DNA from: Sphingopyxis lindanitolerans | GTDB lineage: Bacteria; Pseudomonadota; Alphaproteobacteria; Sphingomonadales; Sphingomonadaceae | NCBI RefSeq assembly: GCF_002993885.1 | Contig: NZ_CM009578.1 | Location: forward strand, 1,057,251-1,121,250 | Length of the DNA stretch: 64,000 nucleotides | Reading direction: 5' to 3' | Shown here: piece by piece, positions 10,268-18,295 of the stretch | How the letters are laid out: every line of letters begins with the position of its first letter | How positions within the stretch are numbered: the first letter of the stretch is position 1 | Position numbers and translations under genes: made by a program | Notes under the pieces: model-generated | Told to the model about the DNA's origin: nothing | Seen by the model: only the letters and a program-made list of their open reading frames with translations | Databases searched by the model: none

Positions 10268-11143
10268 CTAGAGAACTCCGGCCGCGACCAATGCGGCATC
10301 GACGGCCTTGCGCGATGCCTCGGACGCCGGGATGATAGGTAGGCGCACTTCGGGCGAAAACCAGTCGTGGACGCGCGACAGCGCATATTTGACCGGGCCG
10401 GGCGATGCGTCGGAGAACATCGCCTTGTGCAGCGCGAACAGCCGGTCGTGGAGCATGAGCGCCCCGGTCCAGTCGCCCCGCGCGCACGCCGCGGCGAAAT
10501 CGGCGCACAGGCGCGGCGCGACATTGGCGGTGACCGAAATGCACCCCGCCCCGCCGAGAACGGCGTGCGGCAGCCACAGATCGTCATTGCCGCTGAGCTG
10601 GCAGAAATCGCCGCCCGCCCCCGCACGGTGGACGGTGACGCGCGCCAGATCGCCGCTCGCATCCTTGATCGCGACGATCGAGGGGATTTCGGCGAGCCGA
10701 CACATCGTCTCGGCGCTGATGTCGGTGACCGTGCGGCTGGGAACATTGTAGACGACGATCGGCAGGTCGCTCGCCTCGGCCAGCGCCTCGAAATGCGCAA
10801 GCAGCCCGTCCTGCGTCGGCCGGTTGTAATAGGGCGCGACGACCAGCGCCGCAGTCGCCCCCGCCGCCTCTGCATGGCGCATGTGGCGGATCGCGGTCGC
10901 GGTGTCGTTCGACCCGCAGCCGGCGATCACCGGCACGCGCCCCGCCGCCGCCTCGATGCAGGCGTCGATGACCCGATAATGTTCGTCGAAGCCCAAGGTC
11001 GGGCTCTCGCCGGTGGTGCCGCACGGCACGAGCGCGCTCGTTCCTTCGTCGATCTGCCATTCGACGAGCCGTTTGAACGCCGGCGCGTCGAACGCACCGT
11101 CGCGAAATGGCGTCACCAAGGCGGGAATCGACCCCGAAAACAT
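10268..11143 (-). CDS. dapA: 4-hydroxy-tetrahydrodipicolinate synthase
   Basis: 291-residue TIM-barrel aldolase that condenses pyruvate with aspartate semialdehyde in the lysine/diaminopimelate pathway. The Schiff-base Lys160 lies in VAIKDASGD and the catalytic Tyr132 in [17 protein letters not shown] (42-50) is the pyruvate-binding loop. Length is typical. The ATG at 11143 is followed on the other strand by slt, with a 100-bp divergent promoter region between them. Diaminopimelate supply fits loosely with the peptidoglycan-acting neighbours slt and mtgA but no operon links them. Confidence 0.97.
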   Translation of the reverse strand: MFSGSIPALVTPFRDGAFDAPAFKRLVEWQIDEGTSALVPCGTTGESPTLGFDEHYRVIDACIEAAAGRVPVIAGCGSNDTATAIRHMRHAEAAGATAALVVAPYYNRPTQDGLLAHFEALAEASDLPIVVYNVPSRTVTDISAETMCRLAEIPSIVAIKDASGDLARVTVHRAGAGGDFCQLSGNDDLWLPHAVLGGAGCISVTANVAPRLCADFAAACARGDWTGALMLHDRLFALHKAMFSDASPGPVKYALSRVHDWFSPEVRLPIIPASEASRKAVDAALVAAGVL

Positions 11144-11243
11144 GCTCTGCTCCTTTACAAGGACTCCGCTCGACCGATAGAAGATCGGAGCGCGCTCGCT
11201 ATTGGACGCCTATTCAGCGCCCCGCAAGGAGTTTGCAACTAAG

Positions 11244-13271
11244 ATGCCCGGCATGATTTCGCTGACCCGCATTTCCCGTCTGGCGCTCGCCGCCGCCCTT
11301 CTCTTTCCCACGATCGCTCATGCCAGCGAGCTTACCCCCGAACAAATGGCCTGGTATCGCGCGCAGATGGGCCTGGCCGCCCAGTCGGGCCCGCCGCCCT
11401 CGACCAGTTCGGTCGGCGATGCGGTGATGGAGTGGCGGCGGCTGACCGCGACCAACACCGCCTCCTTCGACCAGCTCTCGCGGTTCCTGATGGCGAACCG
11501 CGACTGGCCCGACGCCGACAAGCTGCGCGTGCGCGCCGAAAAGGCGATCGCGCTCGACAGCTATGACCCGCAGCGCACGCTCGCTTTCTTCCAGGCCTAT
11601 CCGCCGCGCACCCCCAGCGGCGAACTGCGCTATGCGCTCGCGCTCAAGGCATCGGGCCGCCGCGACGACGCCAATGCCGCGGCGCGGCGCGCCTGGACCG
11701 GCGGCATTGTCGACGAGATGGAAGTGAGCCGGGCGCTCAGCCTGTTCCCCGGCGTGTTCAGCCTCGCCGATCATGACGCGCGCATGGACCGGCTGCTATG
11801 GTCGAACTCGACGATCGCGGCGGGCCGCCAGCTTCCCTATGTCTCGCCCGACAAGCGCGCGGCGTTCGCGGCGCGCCTCGCGATGCGCAGCGGCGCGGTC
11901 GATGCCGCGCTGCAGGCAGCGGCGGTCGAAAGCGCCAATCCGTCGCTCACCCGCACCGATCCCGGCTATATCACCGCCAAGGCGACCTGGCTGCGCAAGG
12001 CGGGCCGCGTCGGCGAGGCGCGCGAGCTGCTCGCTGCGCCGCGCGCGCTCGCCAAGGCGCCGACCGATGCCGAGGAATGGATCGAGACCTTGCTCACCAA
12101 CGCGCGCCAGGCCGACGCGGCGGGCGACAAGCGCGTCGCCTATGATATCGCCAAGCAGATCGGCGACAGTTTCGCGCCGGGCGTGGTGATCCGCGAGGAG
12201 CCGCTCGGCGTGCGCGACGATTATACCTCGCTCGCCTGGCTCGCCGGCCAGCTCGCCTTCAAGAGTCTCGGTCGTCCCGGCGAGGCGGTGCGGCTCTATG
12301 CCGCCTATGGCGAAGCCGCGCGCTCGGCGCAGACGCGGACCAAGGGCTTTTATTGGGCCGGGCGCGCCGCGCTCGCCGCCGGCGACCGCGACACCGCGAA
12401 CCGCTATTTCAACGACGCCGCGCAGCATTATGACCAATTCTACGGCCAGCTTTCGCTCGAACGGCTCGGCCGGCCGCAGCCCAAGCCGCCGCAAGACCCG
12501 ACCATTCAGGTCAGCAGCGAGCAGCGCCGGGCGTTCGACGACAACCGGCTGGTGCGCGCCGCGCGCGCGCTGGGGGAGATCGGCGCGTGGCGCGAGCAGT
12601 CGCAATTCCTGCGCGCGCTGGCGCAGCGCGCAACCTCGCCCGCCGATCATGTCCTCGCGGGCCAGCTCGCCTCGTCGATCGGCCGCCCCGACCTGGGCGT
12701 GATGATCGGCCGCAGCGCGCAGGCGAACAGCCTCGACGCGGTCGAGGTATCGGGCTTCCCGACCGTGCGCGTCCCCGCGGGCCACGAGGGCAATTGGACC
12801 TTCATCCACGCGATCACGCGGCAGGAAAGCCAGTTCGACCGCCAGGCGATCAGCCATGCCGGCGCGCGCGGCATGATGCAGCTCATGCCCGGCACCGCGC
12901 GCGAAGTCGCGGGCAAGCTTGGCCTCAGCTATGACGCGGGTTCGCTGACCAGCGACACCAATTACAACCTCACGCTCGGCTCGACCTATTTCCAGCAGAT
13001 GCTGCGCTATTTCGGCGGCAGCTATCCGCTCGCGGTCGCGGCCTATAATGCCGGGCCGGGCAATGTGAACAAATGGCTGCGCGCCAATGGCGATCCGCGC
13101 GGCGGCGGCATCGACATGGTCGATTGGATCGAGGCGATCCCGATTTTCGAGACGCGCAACTATGTCCAGCGCGTGCTCGAAAACGCCGTCGTCTACGACA
13201 CGCTGCGCGAGGGGCGGACGCTGCCCAAGGCGCCGCTGAGCTTTTACCTCGGCAAGCGCAATCCGGGCTAG
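11244..13271 (+). CDS. slt: Soluble lytic murein transglycosylase
   Basis: 675-residue periplasmic enzyme that cleaves the MurNAc-GlcNAc bond with formation of 1,6-anhydro-MurNAc. The ATG at 11244 follows AAGGAG at suitable distance and gives a signal peptide (about residues 1-28, ending AHA). The long middle part is helical and repeat-rich, as in Slt70 superhelices. The C-terminal catalytic domain contains ITRQESQFDRQAIS with the catalytic Glu, GARGMMQLMPGTA and AVAAYNAGPGNV. An upstream in-frame ATG at 11202 would precede the ribosome binding site and is unlikely. It is followed by greB after 5 bp, suggesting cotranscription. Confidence 0.95.
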   Translation: MPGMISLTRISRLALAAALLFPTIAHASELTPEQMAWYRAQMGLAAQSGPPPSTSSVGDAVMEWRRLTATNTASFDQLSRFLMANRDWPDADKLRVRAEKAIALDSYDPQRTLAFFQAYPPRTPSGELRYALALKASGRRDDANAAARRAWTGGIVDEMEVSRALSLFPGVFSLADHDARMDRLLWSNSTIAAGRQLPYVSPDKRAAFAARLAMRSGAVDAALQAAAVESANPSLTRTDPGYITAKATWLRKAGRVGEARELLAAPRALAKAPTDAEEWIETLLTNARQADAAGDKRVAYDIAKQIGDSFAPGVVIREEPLGVRDDYTSLAWLAGQLAFKSLGRPGEAVRLYAAYGEAARSAQTRTKGFYWAGRAALAAGDRDTANRYFNDAAQHYDQFYGQLSLERLGRPQPKPPQDPTIQVSSEQRRAFDDNRLVRAARALGEIGAWREQSQFLRALAQRATSPADHVLAGQLASSIGRPDLGVMIGRSAQANSLDAVEVSGFPTVRVPAGHEGNWTFIHAITRQESQFDRQAISHAGARGMMQLMPGTAREVAGKLGLSYDAGSLTSDTNYNLTLGSTYFQQMLRYFGGSYPLAVAAYNAGPGNVNKWLRANGDPRGGGIDMVDWIEAIPIFETRNYVQRVLENAVVYDTLREGRTLPKAPLSFYLGKRNPG

Positions 13272-13276
13272 GCCCC

Positions 13277-13759
13277 ATGGCGGGGGAGCGGAGCAATATC
13301 ATCAGCCCGGCAGGCTTCGCCGCGCTGCGCGCCGAATATGACGCCTTGCTGGGCGACGAACGTCCCAGGCTGGTCGAAACGATCAGCTGGGCGGCGGGCA
13401 ATGGCGACCGCAGCGAGAATGGCGACTATATCTATGGCCGCAAGCGGCTGCGCGAGATCGACCGGCGGCTCGGCTTCCTCGCGCGGCGGATGAAGGCGGC
13501 GCGCGTCGTCGATCCGGCGGCGCAGCCCGACCAAAGCCGCATCTGGTTCGGCGCGACGGTCGAGATCGCCGATGACGACGACGCGCGGCGCATCGTCACG
13601 CTCGTCGGCGACGACGAGGCTGACGCCGGCGTCGGCCGGATCGGCTGGAACAGTCCCCTCGCCCGCGCGCTGCGCGGCGCCGCGGTCGGCGACCTGCGCA
13701 CCGTGCAGCTTCCCGCCGGGCCGAAGCTATGGGAAGTGATGGCGGTCCGCTATCCCTGA
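13277..13759 (+). CDS. greB: Transcript cleavage factor GreB
   Basis: 160-residue GreA/GreB-family factor that enters the RNA polymerase secondary channel and stimulates cleavage of backtracked RNA. The N-terminal coiled coil carries acidic tip residues (ENGDYIYGRKRLREIDRRL), in which the ENGDY/YGKR type pattern favours GreB over GreA; the C-terminal FKBP-like domain contains WFGATVEIAD and ARALRGAAVGD. The ATG at 13277 starts 5 bp after the slt stop. The coiled coil and C-terminal domain are complete. Distinguishing GreB from a GreA paralogue is based on this short pattern. Confidence 0.9.
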   Translation: MAGERSNIISPAGFAALRAEYDALLGDERPRLVETISWAAGNGDRSENGDYIYGRKRLREIDRRLGFLARRMKAARVVDPAAQPDQSRIWFGATVEIADDDDARRIVTLVGDDEADAGVGRIGWNSPLARALRGAAVGDLRTVQLPAGPKLWEVMAVRYP

Positions 13760-13786
13760 ACCCGCGGGATCAGAAGCTGGGCAGAG

Positions 13787-13942
13787 TCATCGCGATAACA
13801 GCACCGGCACGATCCAGATGGCCGACAGCACGACGATCACGGCCAGCAGCGAAATCGCCAGAACATAGCGCACGCCCTGCTCCTTCACGCCGCCGCTCGC
13901 TTCGGTTTCGGTCACCTCGACATGGTCATCGACGACTTTCAT
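13787..13942 (-). CDS. Small single-pass membrane protein (51 aa)
   Basis: A short ORF of 51 codons plus stop. The N-terminal 24 residues are acidic and soluble (MKVVDDHVEVTETEASGG), followed by a clear transmembrane segment (VLAISLLAVIVVLSAIWIV) and a very short tail ending LLSR. AAGGGA stands eight bases before the ATG at 13942, a good ribosome binding site. It is convergent with greB, whose stop is 27 bp away, and lies just downstream of rnpB on the same strand. I do not recognise the family. The ribosome binding site and the clean membrane profile support a real gene. Confidence 0.7.
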   Translation of the reverse strand: MKVVDDHVEVTETEASGGVKEQGVRYVLAISLLAVIVVLSAIWIVPVLLSR

Positions 13943-13983
13943 GGCTCGTTTCCCTTCTGGTCCGCTTGAAACGCGGGTCGGCT

Positions 13984-13999
13984 GCGCGGGGTTCCGCGC
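13984..13999 (-). terminator. Possible rnpB terminator hairpin
   Basis: Six base pairs GCGCGG / CCGCGC around a GGTT loop, about 10 bp past the end of the RNase P RNA. A short GTTTC follows on the minus strand instead of a real U-tract, so termination here is uncertain; it could instead be part of the leader of the small membrane-protein gene. Confidence 0.3.
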
Positions 14000-14009
14000 C
14001 TATCGATGG

Positions 14010-14417
14010 GGAGAGTGCGCCAGAGGGTCTGTAAGCCGGGTTCTGTCCACCCCGTTGCCGGGGATGGGCGATCATTCCTCTAGGCGTGCGGTTACCCGAA
14101 CGCTCAAGCAGTCAACCCGGACGACGGGGCCGGAACCAGCCCTGAGTTGCCCCGAAGAGCGAACTCGTGCCATCCCTATTCGACCTTGCTCCCGGTGGGG
14201 TTTGCCATGCCGCGTCCGTTACCGTCCGCGCGGTGCGCTCTTACCGCACCCTTTCACCTTTCGCCGGGCCGAAGCCTTGGGCGGTCTTCTCTCTGTGGCA
14301 CTTTCCCTGACCCCCTTGCGGAGGCCGCCGGACGTTATCCGGCACCGTGGTTTCCGTGGAGCCCGGACTTTCCTCCCCCTCGCTTGCGCGAAGCGGCGAT
14401 CGCCCGACCCTCTGGCG
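14010..14417 (-). ncRNA. rnpB: RNase P RNA, bacterial class A
   Basis: Catalytic RNA of RNase P, which matures tRNA 5' ends. The terminal P1 helix is exact: GACCCTCTGGCG at 14406-14417 pairs with CGCCAGAGGGTC at 14018-14029. Downstream of P1 the minus strand contains the conserved GAGGAAAGTCCGGGCTCC block and, near the 3' end, the AACCCGGCTTACAGACC block that binds substrate CCA and closes P4. Overall length about 400 nt is normal. A perfect TATAAT sits 7 bp before the predicted 5' end. The several overlapping ORFs here are spurious. The 3' boundary is approximate by about 10 nt. Confidence 0.96.
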
Positions 14418-14423
14418 AAGCGC

Positions 14424-14429
14424 ATTATA
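14424..14429 (-). promoter_or_regulatory. rnpB -10 box
   Basis: On the minus strand this is TATAAT, seven bases upstream of the predicted RNase P RNA 5' end. No good TTGACA-like -35 is present at 16-18 bp spacing (the nearest are TCGTAA and similar). Confidence 0.65.
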
Positions 14430-14493
14430 GCGCGAATGAAGGGTGATTACGAGAGATTGTGCGGAGCGGCTGTTTTGGGGTGGGAAGCGGCCG

Positions 14494-14635
14494 TTGCCAG
14501 TTCCTCCCCGGAACGGGGAGGTGGCAGCCCGCAGGGCTGACGGAGGGGTCGAAACCTCTCGTCAGGACGCACCGCTGCGACCCCTCCACCACCCTTCGGG
14601 CGGTCCCCCTCCCCGTTCCGGGGAGGAATTGGCAA
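14494..14635. repeat. Palindromic repeat with CCTCCCCGGAACGGGGAGG arms
   Basis: Inverted repeat of about 28 bp (14494-14521 and 14608-14635) with one mismatch, each arm itself a hairpin (CTCCCC..GGGGAG), separated by about 86 bp that includes CCACCCTTCGGGCGG-type dyads. It fills most of the gap between rnpB and the amidase gene. It resembles the CCTCCCGC repeats at 25786, 38765 and 50191 in design but differs in sequence, so I count it as a related variant. Confidence 0.75.
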
Positions 14636-14662
14636 CGCCAGCTTCCAGTCGTTAGCCGCCGA

Positions 14663-15352
14663 TCAATTCCCCTCGGGCTGCGGCAGCAGCAGCGCGAGCA
14701 GGATCGCGCGGCATTCGCCGTCGATCGTGCCGTCGATCAGTTCGGGCCGGAACCGCCGCTGAAACGCCACCGTCGCCGCGAAACCGTCGGTCACGTCATA
14801 ACCGAACCGTTCGAGCGCGAGCAGGAAGCCCGCATCGGTCCACAAGGGATCGGTGAGCTTTCTGGTCGGACGCGGCAACGCCAGGCGGCGGCGCGCGAGT
14901 TCATCCCACGGAAACAACTCGCCCGGATCCTGCTTGCGCGTCGGCGCGATGTCCGAATGGCCGACGACATTGCCGCGCGTGATCGCATAGCGATCCTTGA
15001 TCTGGTGAACGAGCCGGACAACCGACGCGACCTGCGGGTCGGGAAAGGGCACATAGCCCCATTCGTGCCCCGGATTGACGATCTCGATTCCAACGCTCGC
15101 CGAATTTATGTCGCTGACCCCGCGCCAATGCGCCTTGCCCGCGTGCCAGGCGCGCTTGTCCTCCGCCACCATATGGGTGATCTGGCCGTCCTCGCTGACG
15201 ACATAGTGCGCCGAAACCTTCGCCGCCGAATCGGCAAGCCGATCAAGTGCTTCCGCACCGGTCTTCATACCCGTATAATGAAGGACGATCATCGATATGG
15301 GCAGGGCGCGCTCGTCGAAATTGGGTGACCAGCGTTCGATAAAATCGCTCAT
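14663..15352 (-). CDS. N-acetylmuramoyl-L-alanine amidase (AmpD/amidase_2 family)
   Basis: 229-residue zinc amidase that cuts the bond between MurNAc and the stem peptide. MIVLHYTGM contains the first zinc His; VGHSDIAPTRKQDPGELFPW contains the second His and the catalytic/zinc Asp region; the C-terminal part (from about 160) matches a small peptidoglycan-binding helical domain (FGYDVTDGFAATVAFQRRF). The ATG at 15352 has the usual short N-terminus; the ORF extends further upstream without support. No signal peptide is visible, so it is probably cytoplasmic and acts in muropeptide recycling, as AmpD does. Its start is 66 bp after cheR on the same strand. Confidence 0.9.
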   Translation of the reverse strand: MSDFIERWSPNFDERALPISMIVLHYTGMKTGAEALDRLADSAAKVSAHYVVSEDGQITHMVAEDKRAWHAGKAHWRGVSDINSASVGIEIVNPGHEWGYVPFPDPQVASVVRLVHQIKDRYAITRGNVVGHSDIAPTRKQDPGELFPWDELARRRLALPRPTRKLTDPLWTDAGFLLALERFGYDVTDGFAATVAFQRRFRPELIDGTIDGECRAILLALLLPQPEGN

Positions 15353-15418
15353 GCGCCTCGCGGTCCATCCTGTCCCTGCCCCGTCTTCCCCTGCGCCAGC
15401 GGGCCGCAAAAAGCAAGG

Positions 15419-16291
15419 TCAGGCAGCAACCTGCGGCGCGATCGGCGAACGGCGGACCTGCTGGTCGGCGGGCTCGTAGAGACCGCGCAGCCGCGGGCTG
15501 GCGACGAACTGGTCGGTCTGGCCGAGCACCGTCTCGCCCGCGCCGAGGATGAGGAAGCTTTGCGGCGCCGCCACCGCGCGCAGCCGGGCAAAGGCCTTTT
15601 GCCGCATCGGCAGCGAGAAATAGAGCAGCAGGTTGCGGCAGAAGATCAGGTCGGCGGGCGCCGCGAGCGGCGGCCGGTCGGTCAGCATGTTCTGCACCGA
15701 AAAATCGACGCGGCGGCGCAAATCGGCCTTGGCGAGCCAGCCCGCTTCGGTCTGGTCGAACCAGCGCACCATCCGCTGCACCGGCAGGCCACGCTGGATT
15801 TCGAACTGGCTGTAAAGCCCGACGCGCGCGCGGCCGATCGCATGATAGCTAACGTCGGTGCCGACGATGTCGACCCGCCATCCCGCCCATTTGCTGTCCT
15901 GTTCGGCGAGCAGCATCGCCATCGAATAGGCTTCCTGCCCGGTCGACACGCCACAATGCCAGATCGTCAGCCGCCGTTCGCGCAGGTTGACGCGGTGGAT
16001 ATGCTCAAGCGCGTTGGCAGCAATATCGTCGAATATGCTATATTCACGATAGAAATAGGTTTCGTTGTTGAGCATCGCATCGACCGTGTCGTCGAGCAAC
16101 TGCCGGCTGTTCGAGGTCACGAGCGCCGCGACGAGCGCGTCGAGATCGGTGATGCCGTGCCGCTGCATCACCGGCTTCAGCGACATTTCGATGCGCCAGA
16201 TGCGGTTCGGCGACAGCGTCTGCCCGGTCCGCGATTCGAGCACGCCCATCAGCACGCGATAGGCCGACTCGCTCGCCGTCCCGCCCATCAT
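15419..16291 (-). CDS. cheR: Chemotaxis protein methyltransferase CheR
   Basis: 290-residue SAM-dependent enzyme that methylates glutamates of chemoreceptors. The N-terminal helical domain (1-80) is followed by the Rossmann domain with IWHCGVSTGQEAYSMAMLL, where the usual GCSTGEE motif reads GVSTGQE, VDIVGTDVSYHAI, and FCRNLLLYFS. The start ATG at 16291 overlaps the cheB stop (ATGATG with TGA inside), so the two are coupled. A C-terminal tail after about 270 is variable. Receptors to be methylated are not encoded in the window. Confidence 0.95.
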   Translation of the reverse strand: MMGGTASESAYRVLMGVLESRTGQTLSPNRIWRIEMSLKPVMQRHGITDLDALVAALVTSNSRQLLDDTVDAMLNNETYFYREYSIFDDIAANALEHIHRVNLRERRLTIWHCGVSTGQEAYSMAMLLAEQDSKWAGWRVDIVGTDVSYHAIGRARVGLYSQFEIQRGLPVQRMVRWFDQTEAGWLAKADLRRRVDFSVQNMLTDRPPLAAPADLIFCRNLLLYFSLPMRQKAFARLRAVAAPQSFLILGAGETVLGQTDQFVASPRLRGLYEPADQQVRRSPIAPQVAA

Positions 16292-17400
16292 GACGGACGG
16301 CGTCCGGGCAGATAGCCGCGCAGCATCAGCGCGATCGCGTCGGGGTTGAGCGTCGCCGCCGCAAGCCCCGCCTTTGCCACCGCGCCGGGCATGCCCCAGA
16401 TCACGCAGCTTTCGGGCGCCTGGGCAAAGATCGTGCCGCCCGCCGCCTTGAGCCGCGCCGCGCCCTGCGCGCCGTCGCGGCCCATGCCGCTCAGCACGAC
16501 CGCGACCCCGCCCGCGCCATAGGCGTCGGCGACCGACGCCAGCATCGGGTCGGCCGACGGGCAGCAGCCATTTTCGACCGGCCGCCGGTCGAGCGCGATC
16601 TCGCGGCGTACGCCGTTCGCGACCACCATCAGATGCGCGTCGCCGGGCGCGAGATAGATATGGTCGGGCTCGACCTTCATCCCGGCCACGCCCACGCACA
16701 CCTTGCGCTTGGTCATCGTCGCGATCTGCCGTGCGTAAAATTCCATGAAGGCATCGGGCAGATGCTGGGTGAGCAGGATCGGCGCGGTAATCCGCGGATC
16801 GAGATGGGCGAGGAAATTGGCGAAGGCCGGAATGCCGCCGGTCGAGGCCGCGACCGCGATACATTCGAGCCGCTGGTCGGCATCGACCGCGACCGGCGCC
16901 GGGGGCACCGGCGGGCGAAAGGCGATGCGCGTCGCCGCGGGAACCGCCTCAAGCTGCCCGAGCGACAGGAGCCGGTCGGTCAGCACTTCGGCAAAGCGGC
17001 CCGAGAAACTGCCGCGGCCGGGCTTGGCGAGCGTGTCGCTGGCGCCGAGCGCAAGCGCCTCGATCGCAGCCGGGCCGCCTTCGACGCAGTTCGACGACAG
17101 GATCAGCACGCGCGCATTGGCGGCGCGCTCCAATATATGCGGCAGCGCGTCGATGCCGTTCATCCCCGGCATTTCGATATCGAGCACGACGACGTCGACG
17201 GGTTCGCACGCCAGATAGGCCAGCGCTTCGTGCGCCGACGCAACCGAGGCGCAGACCATCAGCCCCATCCTCTGATCGACGATGCGTTCGAGGATGCTGC
17301 GGACGACAAGGCTGTCGTCGACCAGCATCACGCGAACGCTGCGGCCTGTGGGGCGTTCGGCCCCGTCTGGATTGATGGAAAGGGAGGCGGACCGCGCCAT
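16288..17400 (-). CDS. cheB: Chemotaxis protein-glutamate methylesterase CheB
   Basis: 370-residue response regulator with esterase output that removes methyl groups from receptors. Receiver domain: VDDS at 28-31 and phosphoacceptor Asp74 in VVLDIEMPGMNG. Catalytic domain: Ser186 in IAVAASTGGIP, His213 in TQHLPDAF and the Asp of SADPMLASVADAYG, the complete triad. A linker of roughly 30 Pro/Ala-rich residues (150-180) joins the domains. It begins 10 bp after cheY and overlaps cheR by 4 bp, consistent with one transcript from chpT or cheA to cheR. Confidence 0.96.
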   Translation of the reverse strand: MARSASLSINPDGAERPTGRSVRVMLVDDSLVVRSILERIVDQRMGLMVCASVASAHEALAYLACEPVDVVVLDIEMPGMNGIDALPHILERAANARVLILSSNCVEGGPAAIEALALGASDTLAKPGRGSFSGRFAEVLTDRLLSLGQLEAVPAATRIAFRPPVPPAPVAVDADQRLECIAVAASTGGIPAFANFLAHLDPRITAPILLTQHLPDAFMEFYARQIATMTKRKVCVGVAGMKVEPDHIYLAPGDAHLMVVANGVRREIALDRRPVENGCCPSADPMLASVADAYGAGGVAVVLSGMGRDGAQGAARLKAAGGTIFAQAPESCVIWGMPGAVAKAGLAAATLNPDAIALMLRGYLPGRRPS

Positions 17401-17410
17401 CGACCGTGTC

Positions 17411-17785
17411 TCAGGCCACGCCGACGAGCTGGAGCTTTCCTTCGAGCGTGTCGCGGTCGAACGGCTTCATCACATATTCGTCGGCGCCCGCCTCGATCGC
17501 GGCGCGAATATGGTCGATGCTGTTTTCGGTGGTGCAAAAGACGACGCGCGGCCGGTCCTCGCGCCCGAAGTCGAGGTCGTTGAACGCGCCGAGAAACTCC
17601 ATCCCGCTCATCACCGGCATGTTCCAGTCGAGCAGGATCACGTCGGGACGATTGGCGCGGCAAAAGGTCAGCGCCTCCTGCCCGTCGGCCGCCTCATCGA
17701 CAGAAAAAGCCATGCTTTCAAGAATATGCCGCGCGACCTTACGAATCACTTTGCTGTCATCGACGACCAGACAAGATTTAGACAT
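17411..17785 (-). CDS. cheY: CheY-like single-domain response regulator
   Basis: 124-residue receiver protein without output domain. Conserved residues are the acidic pair Asp9-Asp10 (CLVVDDS), phosphoacceptor Asp53 (ILLDWNMPVMSG), the switch Thr in FCTTEN and Lys in VMKPFDRD. The expected role is to carry phosphate from CheA to the flagellar switch. The gene lies between cheW (72 bp gap) and cheB. That gap is the longest inside the cluster and could hold an internal promoter; it includes GTTAATAC, but I see no full promoter. No flagellar genes are present nearby. Confidence 0.93.
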   Translation of the reverse strand: MSKSCLVVDDSKVIRKVARHILESMAFSVDEAADGQEALTFCRANRPDVILLDWNMPVMSGMEFLGAFNDLDFGREDRPRVVFCTTENSIDHIRAAIEAGADEYVMKPFDRDTLEGKLQLVGVA

Positions 17786-17857
17786 TTATGCCTCCGACCC
17801 CCAGGGTTGTCGCCTTGTTAGGACGAAGGGGTGTGCAGGTTGTTAATACGGCCGGAA

Positions 17858-18295
17858 TCAAGCGGCCTTAAGCGCGGGCAGCGAGATAAAATGCGCCGGG
17901 TCGACGACGAGCAGTGAATGCCCCTCATGCTCGATCATCGCCTCGGCGACGCGCGCCCAGCCGGGAAGCAGCTTGCCGGTGACCCGCACCTCGGGCGCGT
18001 CGATGAAACAGACATCCTCGATCGCGTCGGCGAGCAGCGCATAGCCATGTTCGGCGACATCGACGACGACGACGCGCTGACCGGGGGCGACCGCGACCGG
18101 GGCCAGACCGACGACGACATGCGGGTCGATCAGCGTAAAGACGCGGCTGCGCAGCGCGAACAGCCCCGCGACGTGCGGCGGCGCGCCGGGAACCTCGACC
18201 GGCGTGCCGACCGCGACGACCGAATGGATCGAGCGGCTGCGCAGCGCGACGCGCGTGTCGGCGATGCGCGCGATCAGATACAGCTTGTCCATCAT
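17858..18295 (-). CDS. cheW: Chemotaxis coupling protein CheW
   Basis: 145-residue SH3-like adaptor that links CheA to receptors. The order of beta strands is typical: YLIARIADTRVALRSRSIHSVV, GAPPHVAGLFALRSRVFTLID, RVVVVDVAEHGYALLADAIEDVC. Two ATGs in tandem (18295 and 18292) overlap the cheA stop, so translation is coupled. The G-L-F-x-L-R-x-R-V-x-x-L-I-D block matches the CheW core around the receptor/CheA interface. Only one cheW is present in this operon, while CheA itself carries two CheW-like parts. Confidence 0.92.
   Translation of the reverse strand: MMDKLYLIARIADTRVALRSRSIHSVVAVGTPVEVPGAPPHVAGLFALRSRVFTLIDPHVVVGLAPVAVAPGQRVVVVDVAEHGYALLADAIEDVCFIDAPEVRVTGKLLPGWARVAEAMIEHEGHSLLVVDPAHFISLPALKAA

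Noticed and set aside
13941..14540. Overlapping frames on both strands across 13.9-14.6 kb that look like a 199-codon gene.
   Set aside because: They run through the RNase P RNA and a palindromic repeat and show no protein pattern.
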